Assembly: GCF_029193575.1 (NCBI RefSeq)
Contig: NZ_JARGCS010000036.1
Location: 1-64,000, forward strand
Length of the DNA: 64,000 bases
Direction: 5' to 3'
From: Pseudomonas entomophila
Lineage (GTDB): Bacteria; Pseudomonadota; Gammaproteobacteria; Pseudomonadales; Pseudomonadaceae
Under the pieces are notes generated by a model, which saw nothing but the letters and a program-made list of their open reading frames with translations, was not told the origin of the DNA and ran no database searches. The translations under genes were made by a program, and so were the position numbers. Below, piece after piece: positions 14,843 to 24,900 of this stretch. The number at the start of each line of letters is the position of its first letter. Within the stretch, counting starts at the first letter, position 1.

Positions 14843-16093
14843 TCACTCATAACGTAGCGCCTCTGCAGGCTGGGTGCGCGCGGCACGCCAGGCCGGGTAC
14901 AGGGTGGCGAAGAAACTCAGGACCAGCGCCGCACCACAGACCATCCACACGTCTTCGGCCATGATCTGCGAGGGCAGGTAATCGATGAAGTACACATCGG
15001 CGTTGAGGAACTTGTGCCCGATCAGCGTCTCGAGGCCGGCGATCGCCGCACTGACGTTGAGCGCGGCGAGAATTCCGACCACGGCGCCGATCAGCGTGCC
15101 GACCACGCCGATCACCGTGCCTTGGACCATGAAGATGGCCATGATCTGCCGGGGCGTGGCGCCCAGGGTGCGCAGGATCGCGATATCGCCGCGCTTGTCG
15201 TTGACCACCATCACCAGGGTGGAAATGATGTTGAAGGCCGCCACCGCGACGATCAGCAGCAGCAGCAGGCCGATCATCGCCTTCTCCATGCGGATCGCCT
15301 GGTACAGGTTGCCGTGGGTGCGGGTCCAGTCGCGGGCGTAGAACTCCTGGTCGCCCAGGCGCTGGGCGATGTCCCAGGCCACGCGCGGGGCCTGGAACAG
15401 GTCGTCGAACTTAAGGCGCAGGCCCTGGACCTGGTCGGGCTTCCAGCGGTGCAGGCGCGACAGGTCGGAAAGGTTGGTCAGCCCGAGGAAGCCGTCGATC
15501 TCACCAGCGCCGACATGGAAGGTGCCGACCACGGTGAAGCGCTTCATGCGCGGGAACATGCCGGCCGGGGTCACGCTGACCTCCGGGGCGACGAAGGTGA
15601 CCTTGTCGCCGATGCTCACCCCCAGCTTGGCCGCGGCCTTGTCGCCGATCATGATGCCCCACTCGCCTGGCGCCAGCTTGTCGAGGCTGCCTTCGCGCAC
15701 GAAGTTGTCGATGATCGACACCTCGCGCTCGCGGGGTGGGTCGATGCCGTTGAGCAGCACCTTCTGCACCTTGCCGTCATGGGTCAGCAGGCCCTGCATC
15801 TGGGTGAACGGGGCCACCGCCAGCACTTGCGGATTCTGCTTTACTTGAGTGGCGAGGGCCGGCCAGTCGTTGATCGGTTGGCCGGACTCCAGCGTGGCAT
15901 GAGGGATCATCCCAAGCACGCGGGTACGCATCTCGTGGTCGAAGCCATTCATCACCGAGAGCACCACGATCATCACCACCACGCCCAGGGCGAGGCCGAT
16001 CATCGAGGTGAGCGAAATGAACGAGACGAAATGGTTGCGACGCTTGGCACGGGTGTAACGCGTACCGATGAATACGAAGAGAGGTCTGAACAT
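14843..16093 (-). CDS. lolC: Lipoprotein-releasing ABC transporter permease LolC
   Basis: First gene of lolCDE. The 416-residue FtsX/MacB-type permease starts MFRPLFVFIGTRYTRAKRRNHF, with the first transmembrane helix at about 22-48, a periplasmic domain that would dock LolA, and three C-terminal helices (about 265-395). It shares the IVVLSVMNGF and FFATLYPAWRA motifs with LolE. It is divergent from a PilZ gene with 93 bases between. LolC and LolE cannot be told apart by motifs I can score; order relative to lolD is the basis. Confidence 0.9.
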   Translation of the reverse strand: MFRPLFVFIGTRYTRAKRRNHFVSFISLTSMIGLALGVVVMIVVLSVMNGFDHEMRTRVLGMIPHATLESGQPINDWPALATQVKQNPQVLAVAPFTQMQGLLTHDGKVQKVLLNGIDPPREREVSIIDNFVREGSLDKLAPGEWGIMIGDKAAAKLGVSIGDKVTFVAPEVSVTPAGMFPRMKRFTVVGTFHVGAGEIDGFLGLTNLSDLSRLHRWKPDQVQGLRLKFDDLFQAPRVAWDIAQRLGDQEFYARDWTRTHGNLYQAIRMEKAMIGLLLLLIVAVAAFNIISTLVMVVNDKRGDIAILRTLGATPRQIMAIFMVQGTVIGVVGTLIGAVVGILAALNVSAAIAGLETLIGHKFLNADVYFIDYLPSQIMAEDVWMVCGAALVLSFFATLYPAWRAARTQPAEALRYE

Positions 16094-16186
16094 GTCGGGG
16101 CTTGTTCGGATGAATGGGAACGTCCTTGTGGCGAGGCGCCTACGGCGGCTTTACACTCGGACCACCGCCGCTACCATGGGTTCGCC

Positions 16187-16771
16187 ATGACGACACTAGA
16201 CGAAGAAGATCGCCGCGAATACTACCGCATCGAAGACCGGATCGCACTGGAAATAAGCCCCCTGAGCGCGGCCGAAGCCCTTGAGACAGAACTGTTGCAG
16301 GATGATTCACCGCTGTTCAGCCTGCTCAGCGAGCTGCACCTGTCCGACTTCGAATCCCAGCATCTGCTGCGCCAGCTCAGCGAAAAGGACCGCACCCTCG
16401 CGGCCTTCCTGCGCGCGCAGAACCGCCGCCTGGACCTGCTCAGCGCGGTGGTCGCGCAAACCCTGATCGGCGAGATCGGCCAACCGCAGCGGGTGATCAT
16501 CTCCGAAGGCGGCATCGAGTTCGCCCAGGCGCAGAAGATCGCCCCTGGCACCCGGGTAAAGGTCAAGATGGTGCTGATGCCCCGTGCCCATGGCCTGCTG
16601 TTGCGCGGCCGGGTCACCCACTGCGACCCGCGACCCGCTGGCGACTTCGAGGTCGGCACCGAGTTCACCGACATGACCGACGCCCAGCGCCAGCTGCTGG
16701 CGCGCTATATCCTGCAGCGCCAGCAACAGCAGCGGCGCCAGCAACTGGAACAGAGCGACCCTGCCCCCTGA
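16187..16771 (+). CDS. PilZ domain protein with helical insertion
   Basis: A 194-residue protein with c-di-GMP-binding elements set unusually far apart: RxxxR at Arg10-Arg14 (RREYYRIED) and a (D/N)xSxxG-like ISEGGIEF at about 105-112. The roughly 90-residue separation, against some 20-30 in canonical PilZ, is filled by a charged helical stretch (about 45-98, with LSEKDRTLAAFLRAQNRRLDLL as key part). The first Asp/Asn of the second motif is replaced (IISEGG), so binding may be weaker or altered. The C-terminus is Gln-rich (QRQQQQRRQQLEQ). ATG at 16187 fits. It is followed 32 bases on by a glycerophosphodiesterase gene, probably in one operon. Confidence 0.82.
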   Translation: MTTLDEEDRREYYRIEDRIALEISPLSAAEALETELLQDDSPLFSLLSELHLSDFESQHLLRQLSEKDRTLAAFLRAQNRRLDLLSAVVAQTLIGEIGQPQRVIISEGGIEFAQAQKIAPGTRVKVKMVLMPRAHGLLLRGRVTHCDPRPAGDFEVGTEFTDMTDAQRQLLARYILQRQQQQRRQQLEQSDPAP

Positions 16772-16803
16772 GCCTTTTCTCTTTTTGACCTGAAGGAACG
16801 AAC

Positions 16804-17526
16804 GTGACCCTGATCTACGGCCATCGCGGCGCCAAGGGCGAAGCGCCCGAGAACACCCTGACCAGCTTCCGCCAGTGCCTGTCCCATGGCATCGACCGTT
16901 GCGAGCTGGACCTGCACCTGTCGGCCGACAACGAGCTGATGGTGATCCACGACCCTACCCTAAAGCGCACCACTGGCCGACGCGGCAAGGTGGTCGAGCA
17001 TACCGCGGCGGAGCTTGCCACCTACGACGCGCGCAAGGGCGGCCCAGGCCATGTGCACCCGTGCCCGATCCCGCGCCTGGAAGAGCTGTTCGAGAAATGC
17101 CCCTTCACCCACTGGCAACTGGAGGTCAAGAGCGCCTCGCGCACCCGCGCGGCGAGCACGGTGCTGGCGATCCGCGAGCTGGCCCAGCAATACGGCCTGC
17201 TGGACAAAGTCACCATCACCTCCAGTTCACGGGAAGTGCTGGGCGCCGCCCAGGAGCTGGTGCCGGACGTATCCCGTGGGCTGGTGGCCGAATACGCCTG
17301 GCTCGACCCGCTGAAGGTCGCGCAGAACTACGGCTGCGAGATGCTCGCGCTGAACTGGACGCTGTGCACCCCCGAGCGCCTGCTCAAGGCGCAGCGCCAG
17401 GGTTTGCACGTGTCGGTGTGGACGGTCAACGAGCCGGCACTGATGCGCCGACTCGCCGACTTTGGCGTGGACAGCCTGATTACAGACTTTCCCGGTTTGG
17501 CCAAGACCACCCTTGGGAAGGACTGA
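16804..17526 (+). CDS. Glycerophosphodiester phosphodiesterase
   Basis: A 240-residue GDPD-family enzyme that hydrolyses glycerophosphodiesters to glycerol-3-phosphate and an alcohol. The catalytic signature HRGAKGEAPENTLTSF starts at residue 7, with metal ligands in CELDLHLSADNELMVIHD and Glu in WQLEVKS. There is no signal peptide, so it is of the cytoplasmic UgpQ type. The start codon is GTG at 16804 with AAGGA upstream. It follows the PilZ gene closely and converges on sthA. Confidence 0.92.
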   Translation: MTLIYGHRGAKGEAPENTLTSFRQCLSHGIDRCELDLHLSADNELMVIHDPTLKRTTGRRGKVVEHTAAELATYDARKGGPGHVHPCPIPRLEELFEKCPFTHWQLEVKSASRTRAASTVLAIRELAQQYGLLDKVTITSSSREVLGAAQELVPDVSRGLVAEYAWLDPLKVAQNYGCEMLALNWTLCTPERLLKAQRQGLHVSVWTVNEPALMRRLADFGVDSLITDFPGLAKTTLGKD

Positions 17527-17568
17527 AATCGGTCTCCCCGACCGGCTCAGGCCACCGGCCGGAGCCGC

Positions 17569-18963
17569 TCAAAAAAGCCGGTTCAGGCCGTCGTAGGCCG
17601 CTACCCGATAGGCTTCGGCCATGGTCGGGTAGTTGAAGGTGGTGTTGACGAAGTACTTCAGGTTATTCAGCTCGCCCGGCTGGTTCATGATCGCCTGGCC
17701 GATGTGCACGATCTCCGAGGCCTGGTAGCCGAAGCAGTGCACGCCAAGGATCTGCAGGGTCTCGCGGTGGAACAGGATCTTCAGCATGCCTTGCGGCTCA
17801 CCGGCGATCTGCGCGCGGGCCATGCTCTTGAAGAAGGCCTTGCCCACTTCGTAGGGCACCTTGGCCTGGGTCAGCTCCTGCTCGTTCTTGCCGATCGAGC
17901 TGATCTCCGGGATGGTGTAGATGCCGGTCGGCACGTCATCGACGAAACGCCAGCTGCCGTTGTCGATGATGCTGCCAGCCGCCGAGCGGCCCTGGTCGTG
18001 GGCGGCGCTGGCCAGGCTCGGCCAGCCGATCACGTCACCAGCGCCATAGACGTTCGGCACGCTGGTGCGGTAGGCCTCGTCGACCTCGATCTGGCCACGG
18101 CTGTTGACCTTGATGCCGATGTTCTCCAGCCCCAGTTTGTCGGTGTTGCCGGTGCGGCCGTTGCACCACAGCAAGGCGTCGGCCTTGATCTTCTTGCCCG
18201 ACTTCAGGTGCAGGATCACACCGTTGTCCAAGCCTTCGACCCGCTCGTATTCCTCGTTGTGGCGCACAGTGATGTTGTTGTTGCTGAAGTGGTAGCTCAG
18301 CGCCTGGGAGATTTCCGAATCCAGGAAGCTCAGCAACTGGCCACGGTTGTCGACCAGTTCCACCAACACGCCCAGGCCGCTGAAGATCGACGCGTATTCG
18401 CAACCGATCACCCCGGCGCCGTAGACGATCAGCTTGCGCGGGGTGTGGCTGAGGCTGAGGATGGTGTCGCTGTCGTAGACGCGCGGGTGGTGGAAGTCGA
18501 TGTCCGCCGGGCGGTACGGGCGCGAGCCGGTGGCGATGATGATGTGCTTGGCGTTGAGCTTCTCGACCACGCCGTTGGCGCAGACCACTTCGACAGTTTG
18601 CTCGTCGGCGAAGCTGCCGGTGCCGACGAACACGTCGACGCGGTTGCGCGCGTAGTAGCCGGTACGCGAGGCGACCTGCTTGGAGATCACCTTCTCGGCG
18701 CTCTTGAGCACGTCGGGGAAGGAGAACCAGCGCGGCTCGCCGATGGCACGGAACATCGGGTTGGTGTTGAACTGCATGATCTGCCGCACCGAGTGACGCA
18801 GCGCCTTGGAGGGAATGGTGCCAAGGTGGGTGCAGTTGCCGCCGACCTGGCGACGGCTGTCGACCATCGCGACCTTGCGCCCCGCTTTGGCGGCATTCAT
18901 TGCCGCACCTTCTCCGGCCGGGCCGGAACCCAGCACCACTACGTCGTAGTTGTAGACAGCCAT
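17569..18963 (-). CDS. sthA: Soluble pyridine nucleotide transhydrogenase
   Basis: FAD enzyme that equilibrates NADPH and NAD+, mainly reoxidising NADPH in vivo. The 464-residue length is typical. FAD motif VVVLGSGPAGEGAAMNAAKAG is at residues 8-28 (core GSGPAG), and the NAD(P) motif VYGAGVIGCEYASIF is near 180. The flavoprotein disulfide reductase Cys pair is broken: Cys44 is kept but the second position is Thr49 (NCTHLGT), as in transhydrogenases. The start at 18963 has a textbook AAGGAG five bases upstream, excluding longer readings. The gene is convergent with the glycerophosphodiesterase. Confidence 0.97.
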   Translation of the reverse strand: MAVYNYDVVVLGSGPAGEGAAMNAAKAGRKVAMVDSRRQVGGNCTHLGTIPSKALRHSVRQIMQFNTNPMFRAIGEPRWFSFPDVLKSAEKVISKQVASRTGYYARNRVDVFVGTGSFADEQTVEVVCANGVVEKLNAKHIIIATGSRPYRPADIDFHHPRVYDSDTILSLSHTPRKLIVYGAGVIGCEYASIFSGLGVLVELVDNRGQLLSFLDSEISQALSYHFSNNNITVRHNEEYERVEGLDNGVILHLKSGKKIKADALLWCNGRTGNTDKLGLENIGIKVNSRGQIEVDEAYRTSVPNVYGAGDVIGWPSLASAAHDQGRSAAGSIIDNGSWRFVDDVPTGIYTIPEISSIGKNEQELTQAKVPYEVGKAFFKSMARAQIAGEPQGMLKILFHRETLQILGVHCFGYQASEIVHIGQAIMNQPGELNNLKYFVNTTFNYPTMAEAYRVAAYDGLNRLF

Positions 18964-19165
18964 GCGTACTCCTTCAGAACTGGCCCGCCGGCCGGCTGGC
19001 CGCGGGGCTCGATCATGTCGCCAGAGCGCCATGAAAAAATTCGGGTGCAGTCTAATCAAGCGTGAACGCCGCGCACATTAACCCTTGGTCGCGTCGTAGG
19101 CCAACTTTGCCTGCACTACATGTCTTGCACCGATTCCCTGGCGGCGATCATCCGTGCCTTGCCTT

Positions 19166-20164
19166 TCATTCGCCTTTCACCGCCCGCTCGAAACCCGGCG
19201 TGGACCGGGAGACGAAGCCACCCTCGACGCGGGTCACCAGCACCGCGGCGATACCGTGGGCCATGGCGAACGCCCAGCCACGCTCCGGGCCCAGGATCAG
19301 CAGCAGCGTGGAATAGCCATCGGCGACCAGTGCCGAGCGGTCAAGCACGGTGACCGCGGCCAGGGCATGCGCCACCGGGCGCCCGAGGCGGGCATCGAAG
19401 GTGTGCGAATAGCGCCGGCCATTCTCCTCGAAATAGTTGCGATAGTCACCCGAGGTCGAGACCGAAAGGCCGTCCACGGCCAACACCTGGCGAGCGATCT
19501 GGCGGTCCTCGCGGGGCAGCTCCAGGGCCACCCGCCAGGGGCTGCCATCGGGCTTGCGGCCGACCGCCTTGAGCTCACCGGTGACTTCAGCAAGGAAGCT
19601 TCCGACGCCCATCGCCCCCAGGCGCACGGCGATCAGGTCGACGGCGTGGCCGGCGGCGATGCTGTTGAAGTCCAGCTCCAGGGCAGCGTCCTTGCACAGT
19701 TGCTGGCCTTCGATGCGCAACTTGCGAAAGCCCACGCGCTCGCGGGCCAGGGCTTGTGCCTGGGGGTCGGGTACGTGTTCCTGACGGGCTTGCGGGCCGA
19801 AGCCCCAAAGATCGAGCAAGGGTTCTACGGTGAGGTCGTAGGCGCCGCCGCTGAGATCGGCCAGGTGCTGGCCGAAGGTGACCAGTTCGAGCATGTCGGC
19901 GGGGATGGCCAGGCAGTGGTTGGCAGGCAACTGGTTGAAGCGGCTGACCACGGAATCGCCGCGGTAGGTGGAATAGAGCCGGTCGATGTCCTGGAGAACG
20001 GCCTCGACGGCATGCTGCACCTGTTCCGGGGCGGGGCCGCCGGGGTCGCGGACGTACTGGATGCTGTAGCTGCTGCCCATGGTCGGGCCGCCCAGGCGTT
20101 CGACGGTGGGGCGCGGGTTGCAGGCTGACAGCAGCAGCAGGAAAAACAGCAAGGTCGTGCGCAA
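19166..20164 (-). CDS. apbE: FAD:protein FMN transferase, lipoprotein (ApbE family)
   Basis: ApbE attaches FMN through a phosphoester to Thr/Ser of redox proteins. The protein begins with a lipoprotein signal, MRTTLLFFLLLLSAC, with the lipobox LSAC. The start must be the TTG at 20164, because upstream codons run through REP repeats and the gap terminator. Family motifs are GGPTMGSSYSIQY, YDLTVEPLLDLWGFG, DFNSIAAGHAVDLIA and SVSTSGDYRNYFEENG. It has about 332 residues. In other Pseudomonas ApbE can neighbour an NQR operon that needs FMN; no such target is visible here. A perfect 31-base inverted REP pair overlaps its upstream region. Confidence 0.85.
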   Translation of the reverse strand: MRTTLLFFLLLLSACNPRPTVERLGGPTMGSSYSIQYVRDPGGPAPEQVQHAVEAVLQDIDRLYSTYRGDSVVSRFNQLPANHCLAIPADMLELVTFGQHLADLSGGAYDLTVEPLLDLWGFGPQARQEHVPDPQAQALARERVGFRKLRIEGQQLCKDAALELDFNSIAAGHAVDLIAVRLGAMGVGSFLAEVTGELKAVGRKPDGSPWRVALELPREDRQIARQVLAVDGLSVSTSGDYRNYFEENGRRYSHTFDARLGRPVAHALAAVTVLDRSALVADGYSTLLLILGPERGWAFAMAHGIAAVLVTRVEGGFVSRSTPGFERAVKGE

Positions 20165-20185
20165 GTTCGATCTCTCGGTCGGCGG

Positions 20186-20280
20186 TGCCGGCCCTATCGC
20201 GGGGCAAGCCCGCTCCGGCACCGGCCATGAAACCGGCGCTGAGCCTTTAGGAGCGGGCTTGCCCCGCGATAGGGCCGGCA
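20186..20280. repeat. Inverted pair of REP elements (perfect 31-base arms)
   Basis: Bases 20186-20216 and 20250-20280 are exact reverse complements, each with the CGCGGGGCAAGCCCGC-type core, separated by 33 bases. This is a REP doublet (BIME-like) between the apbE start and the gap terminator. It could form a long hairpin in RNA. Confidence 0.92.
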
Positions 20281-20300
20281 CAGACACAACATAGGCCAAA

Positions 20301-20332
20301 AAAAAACGGGAACCCGAAGGTTCCCGTTTTTT
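20301..20332 (-). terminator. Intrinsic terminator of gap
   Basis: A 10-base stem (AACGGGAACC and complement, loop CGAA) is flanked by A and T tracts on both sides and lies 18 bases after the gap stop. On the minus strand it reads as stem, TTCG loop, then a T run, a classic terminator. Confidence 0.93.
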
Positions 20333-20350
20333 CATTGCCTTACAAGCCTA

Positions 20351-21799
20351 TCAGCGTGGAAACGCTGGCGGGTTCACACCGGCCATGTCTTCCATCACGC
20401 GAACGACCTGGCAGCTGTAGCCAAACTCGTTGTCGTACCAGACGTACAGGACAACACGGTTGTCGTTGGCAATGGTCGCCTCGGCGTCGACCACACCGGC
20501 GTGGCGCGAACCGACGAAGTCGGTGGATACCACTTCCTGCGAGCTGACGTAGTCGATCTGCTTGTGCAGCTCCGAGTGCATGGCGGTCTGGCGCAGGTAC
20601 TCGTTGATCTCGTCGCGGGTGGTTGGCTTTTCCAGGTTCAGGTTCAGGATGGCCATCGAGACGTTCGGCGTCGGTACGCGGATCGCGTTGCCGGTCAGCT
20701 TGCCCTTGAGCACCGGCAGCGCCTTGGCGGCGGCGGTGGCGGCACCGGTCTCGGTGATGACCATGTTCAGCGGCGCGGCGCGGCCACGACGGCTGCCCTT
20801 GTGGAAGTTGTCGATCAGGTTCTGGTCGTTGGTGAACGAGTGAACGGTCTCGACGTGGCCGTTGACGATGCCGTACTGGTCGTTGATCGCCTTGAGCACC
20901 GGCACGATGGCGTTGGTGGTGCAGGAGGCGGCGGAGACGATCTTGTCTTCGGCGGTGATGTCGGCGTGGTTGATGCCGTGCACGATGTTCTTCAGCGCGC
21001 CCTTGCCAGGCGCGGTGAGGATCACGCGGGCGGCGCCCGGGCAGGCCAGGTGCTGGCCCAGGCCGTCGGCGTCACGCCATACACCGGTGTTGTCGACGAT
21101 CAGCGCGTTCTCGATGCCGTACTGGGTGTAGTCGACTTCGCTCGGGCTCTTGGCGTAGATGACCTGGATCAGGTTGCCGTTGGCGGTGATGGTGTTGTTG
21201 GCTTCATCGATGGTGATGGTGCCATCGAACGGGCCGTGTACCGAGTCACGACGCAGCAGGCTGGCACGCTTGACCAGGTCGTTCTCGGCGCCCTTGCGCA
21301 CGACGATGGCGCGCAGGCGCAGGCCGTCGCCGCCACCGGTCTTCTCGATGAGGATGCGCGCCAGCAGGCGGCCGATGCGGCCGAAACCGTACAGAACGAC
21401 GTCGGTGCCCTTGCGCGCCGAAGCGTTCTGCTGGCCAACCACGTCGGCCAGTTCTTCACGGACGAACTGCTCTACGCTGCGGCCGTTGCCTTCCTGCTTG
21501 AACTTGTTGGCCAGCTTGCCCAGGTCGACCGAAGCGGCGCCCAGTTTCAGCTCGCTCATGGCCTTGAGCAGGGGGAATGTCTCGTGCACGGACAGTTCGG
21601 TCTCGTCGGTTTGGCGGTGACGAGCAAAGCGGTGGGCTTTGAGGATCGAGATAACCGAACGGTTGATCAGGCTGCGGCCATAGATCGAGCTCACCACGTT
21701 GTTATTGCGGTAGAGCTGACCGATAAGCGGGATCATCGCTTCAGCCAGGGCTTCACGATCGATCCACTCACCAAGACACTGGTCGGGCTTCTGAGTCAC
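20351..21799 (-). CDS. gap: Glyceraldehyde-3-phosphate dehydrogenase, long GapB type
   Basis: A 482-residue GAPDH with a roughly 130-residue helical N-terminal extension before the Rossmann start VVLYGFGRIGRLLARIL. The catalytic Cys lies in SAASCTTNAIVPVLK. Long forms of this type in pseudomonads are thought to serve the gluconeogenic direction. I favour the GTG at 21799 (MTQKPDQCLGEW), because GGAAGG lies five bases upstream; an in-frame ATG at 21814 would add five residues but has no ribosome-binding site. The gene is divergent from mfd and ends at a strong terminator. NAD versus NADP preference cannot be read from the sequence with confidence. Confidence 0.93.
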   Translation of the reverse strand: MTQKPDQCLGEWIDREALAEAMIPLIGQLYRNNNVVSSIYGRSLINRSVISILKAHRFARHRQTDETELSVHETFPLLKAMSELKLGAASVDLGKLANKFKQEGNGRSVEQFVREELADVVGQQNASARKGTDVVLYGFGRIGRLLARILIEKTGGGDGLRLRAIVVRKGAENDLVKRASLLRRDSVHGPFDGTITIDEANNTITANGNLIQVIYAKSPSEVDYTQYGIENALIVDNTGVWRDADGLGQHLACPGAARVILTAPGKGALKNIVHGINHADITAEDKIVSAASCTTNAIVPVLKAINDQYGIVNGHVETVHSFTNDQNLIDNFHKGSRRGRAAPLNMVITETGAATAAAKALPVLKGKLTGNAIRVPTPNVSMAILNLNLEKPTTRDEINEYLRQTAMHSELHKQIDYVSSQEVVSTDFVGSRHAGVVDAEATIANDNRVVLYVWYDNEFGYSCQVVRVMEDMAGVNPPAFPR

Positions 21800-21981
21800 G
21801 GGAACCTTCCACATGTAGGGGGAGAAAAAAGGGGCTACATTATGACGCCCCACGGCGTATCGGGCAATGAGCGCCTGTCGCCGCCGCCAAAGCCCGCCAC
21901 CATGCCCTCGCGAGCCTGACAGCCGGCACGCGCGCCGGTACAATCGATCTCTTTGCCGCAACGCTTGGAGTCCAATCTCCC

Positions 21982-24900
21982 GTGTCAGTTCTGCGCCTAC
22001 CGAAACTGTCGGCCACGGCCGGCAAACAAACCTGGGGCAACCTCCCCGGTGCCGCCCTGAGCCTGGCCATCGCCGAGGCCGCCAGCAGCGCGGGCCGCTT
22101 CACCCTGCTGCTGACCGCCGACAGCCAGGCCGCCGACCGCCTCGAGCAGGAACTGCGGTTCTTCGCCCCGGAGCTGCCGGTGCTGCCGTTCCCGGACTGG
22201 GAAACCCTGCCCTACGACCTGTTCTCGCCGCACCAGGACATCATTTCCCAGCGCATCGCCAGCCTGTACCGGCTGCCGGAGCTGGACCACGGCATCCTCG
22301 TGGTGCCGGTGACCACCGCCCTGCACCGCCTGGCGCCGACGCGCTTCCTGCTGGGCAGCAGCCTGGTGCTGGACATCGGCCAGAAGGTCGACGTCGAGCA
22401 GATGCGTACGCGCCTGGAAGCCAGCGGCTACCGCTGCGTCGACACGGTCTACGAGCATGGCGAGTTCGCCGTGCGCGGCGCGCTGATCGACCTGTTCCCC
22501 ATGGGCAGCAAACTGCCCTACCGCATCGATTTGTTCGATGACGAGATCGAGACCCTGCGCACCTTCGACCCGGAGACCCAGCGCTCGATCGACAAGGTCG
22601 ATTCGGTGCGCCTGCTGCCGGCGCGCGAGTTCCCCATGCAGAAGGAGGAAGTGACGCGCTTCAAGGCGCGCTTCCGCGAACGCTTCGACGTCGACTTCCG
22701 CCGCAGCGCGATCTTCCAGGACCTCACCAGCGGCATCATCCCCGCCGGCATCGAGTACTACCTGCCGCTGTTCTTCGAAGAAACCTCGACCCTGTTCGAC
22801 TACCTGCCGGCGGACACCCAGGTGTTCTCCCTGCCCGGTGTGGAACAGGCCGCCGAGCATTTCTGGAACGACGTGCGCGGGCGCTTCGAAGAGCGCCGCG
22901 GCGACCTCACCCGCCCGCTGCTGCCGCCCGCCGAGCTGTTCCTGCCAGTGGAAGACTGCTTCGCCCGGCTCAAGCAGTGGCCGCGCGTGCTGGTCGGCGC
23001 CGACGAGGTGGAGCCCGGCGTGGGCCGCGAGCGCTTCCCGGCGCGCGCGCTTCCCAACCTGGCCATCGAGGCCAAGGCCAACCAGCCGCTTGCCGAACTG
23101 GCCAACTTCCTCGACCAGTTCCCCGGCCGCGTGCTGTTCACCGCCGAATCGGCGGGCCGTCGCGAAGTGCTGCTGGAGCTGCTCGAGCGCCTGAAGCTGC
23201 GCCCGCAGACGGTCGAGGGTTGGGCCGACTTCATCACCGGCAAGGAGCGCCTGGCGATCACCATCGCCCCGCTGGACGACGGCCTGCTGCTGGACGACCC
23301 GGCCCTGGCCCTGGTGGCCGAGAGCCCGCTGTTCGGCCAGCGCGTGATGCAGCGCCGGCGCCGCGAGAAGCGCGGCGAGGCGGCCAACGACGCGGTGATC
23401 AAGAACCTCACCGAATTGCGCGAAGGCGCCCCGGTGGTGCACATCGACCACGGCGTGGGCCGCTACCTGGGCCTGGCCACGCTGGAAGTGGACAACCAGG
23501 TCGCCGAATTCCTCACCCTGGAATACGCCGAGGGCGCCAAGCTCTACGTGCCGGTGGCCAACCTGCACCTGATCGCCCGCTACACCGGCAGCGACGACGC
23601 CCTGGCGCCGCTGCACCGGCTGGGCTCCGAGGCCTGGCAGAAAGCCAAGCGCAAGGCCGCCGAGCAGGTCCGCGACGTCGCCGCCGAGCTGCTCGACATC
23701 TATGCCCGGCGCGCCGCGCGCAAGGGCTACGCCTTCGCCGACCCGGCCGCCGACTACGCCACCTTCAGCGCCGGCTTCCCCTTCGAGGAAACCCCCGACC
23801 AGCAATCGGCCATCGAGGCCGTGCGCCTGGACATGCTCGCCGGCAAGCCGATGGACCGCCTGGTGTGCGGCGATGTCGGCTTCGGCAAGACCGAAGTGGC
23901 CATGCGCGCGGCCTTCATCGCGGTGCACAGCGGCCGCCAGGTGGCGGTGCTGGTGCCCACCACCCTGCTCGCCCAGCAGCACTACAACAGCTTCCGCGAC
24001 CGCTTCGCCGACTGGCCAGTGACGGTCGAGGTGATGAGCCGCTTCAAGTCGGCCAAGGAAGTCGCCAGCGCCGCGGCACAACTGGCCGAGGGCAAGATCG
24101 ACATCCTCATCGGCACCCACAAGCTGCTGCAGGACGACGTGCGCTTCAAAGACCTGGGCCTGGCGATCATCGACGAGGAACACCGTTTCGGCGTGCGCCA
24201 GAAGGAGCAACTGAAGGCCCTGCGCAGCGAGGTGGACATCCTCACCCTGACCGCCACGCCGATCCCGCGCACGCTGAACATGGCGGTGTCGGGCATGCGC
24301 GACCTGTCGATCATCGCCACGCCGCCGGCGCGGCGCCTGTCGGTGCGCACCTTCGTCATGGAACAGAACAAGAGCACGGTCAAGGAGGCGTTGCTGCGCG
24401 AGCTGCTGCGCGGCGGCCAGGTGTACTACCTGCACAACGACGTGAAAAGCATCGAGAAATGCGCCGCCGAGCTGGCCGAACTGGTGCCCGAGGCACGCAT
24501 CGGCATCGGCCACGGGCAGATGCGCGAGCGTGAGCTCGAACAGGTGATGAGCGACTTCTACCACAAGCGTTTCAACGTGCTGGTGGCCTCGACCATCATC
24601 GAGACCGGCATCGACGTGCCCAGCGCCAACACCATCGTCATCGAGCGCGCCGACAAGTTCGGCCTGGCCCAGCTGCACCAGTTGCGCGGCCGGGTCGGGC
24701 GCAGCCACCACCAGGCCTACGCCTACCTGCTCACGCCACCGCGCCAGCAGATCAGCAGCGATGCCGAGAAACGCCTGGAAGCGATCGCCAACACCCAGGA
24801 CCTCGGCGCGGGTTTCGTGCTGGCCACCAACGACCTGGAGATCCGCGGCGCCGGCGAACTACTCGGCGAGGGCCAGAGCGGGCAGATCCAGGCGGTGGGT

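Noticed and set aside
20165..20335. Longer N-terminus for ApbE
   Set aside because: The extension would be encoded by REP repeats and the gap terminator, and would bury the lipoprotein signal.
21997..24711. 904-codon open frame antisense to mfd
   Set aside because: High-GC codon bias leaves the opposite strand open. The peptide is His/Gln/Val-rich without any domain, while the mfd strand has complete motifs.
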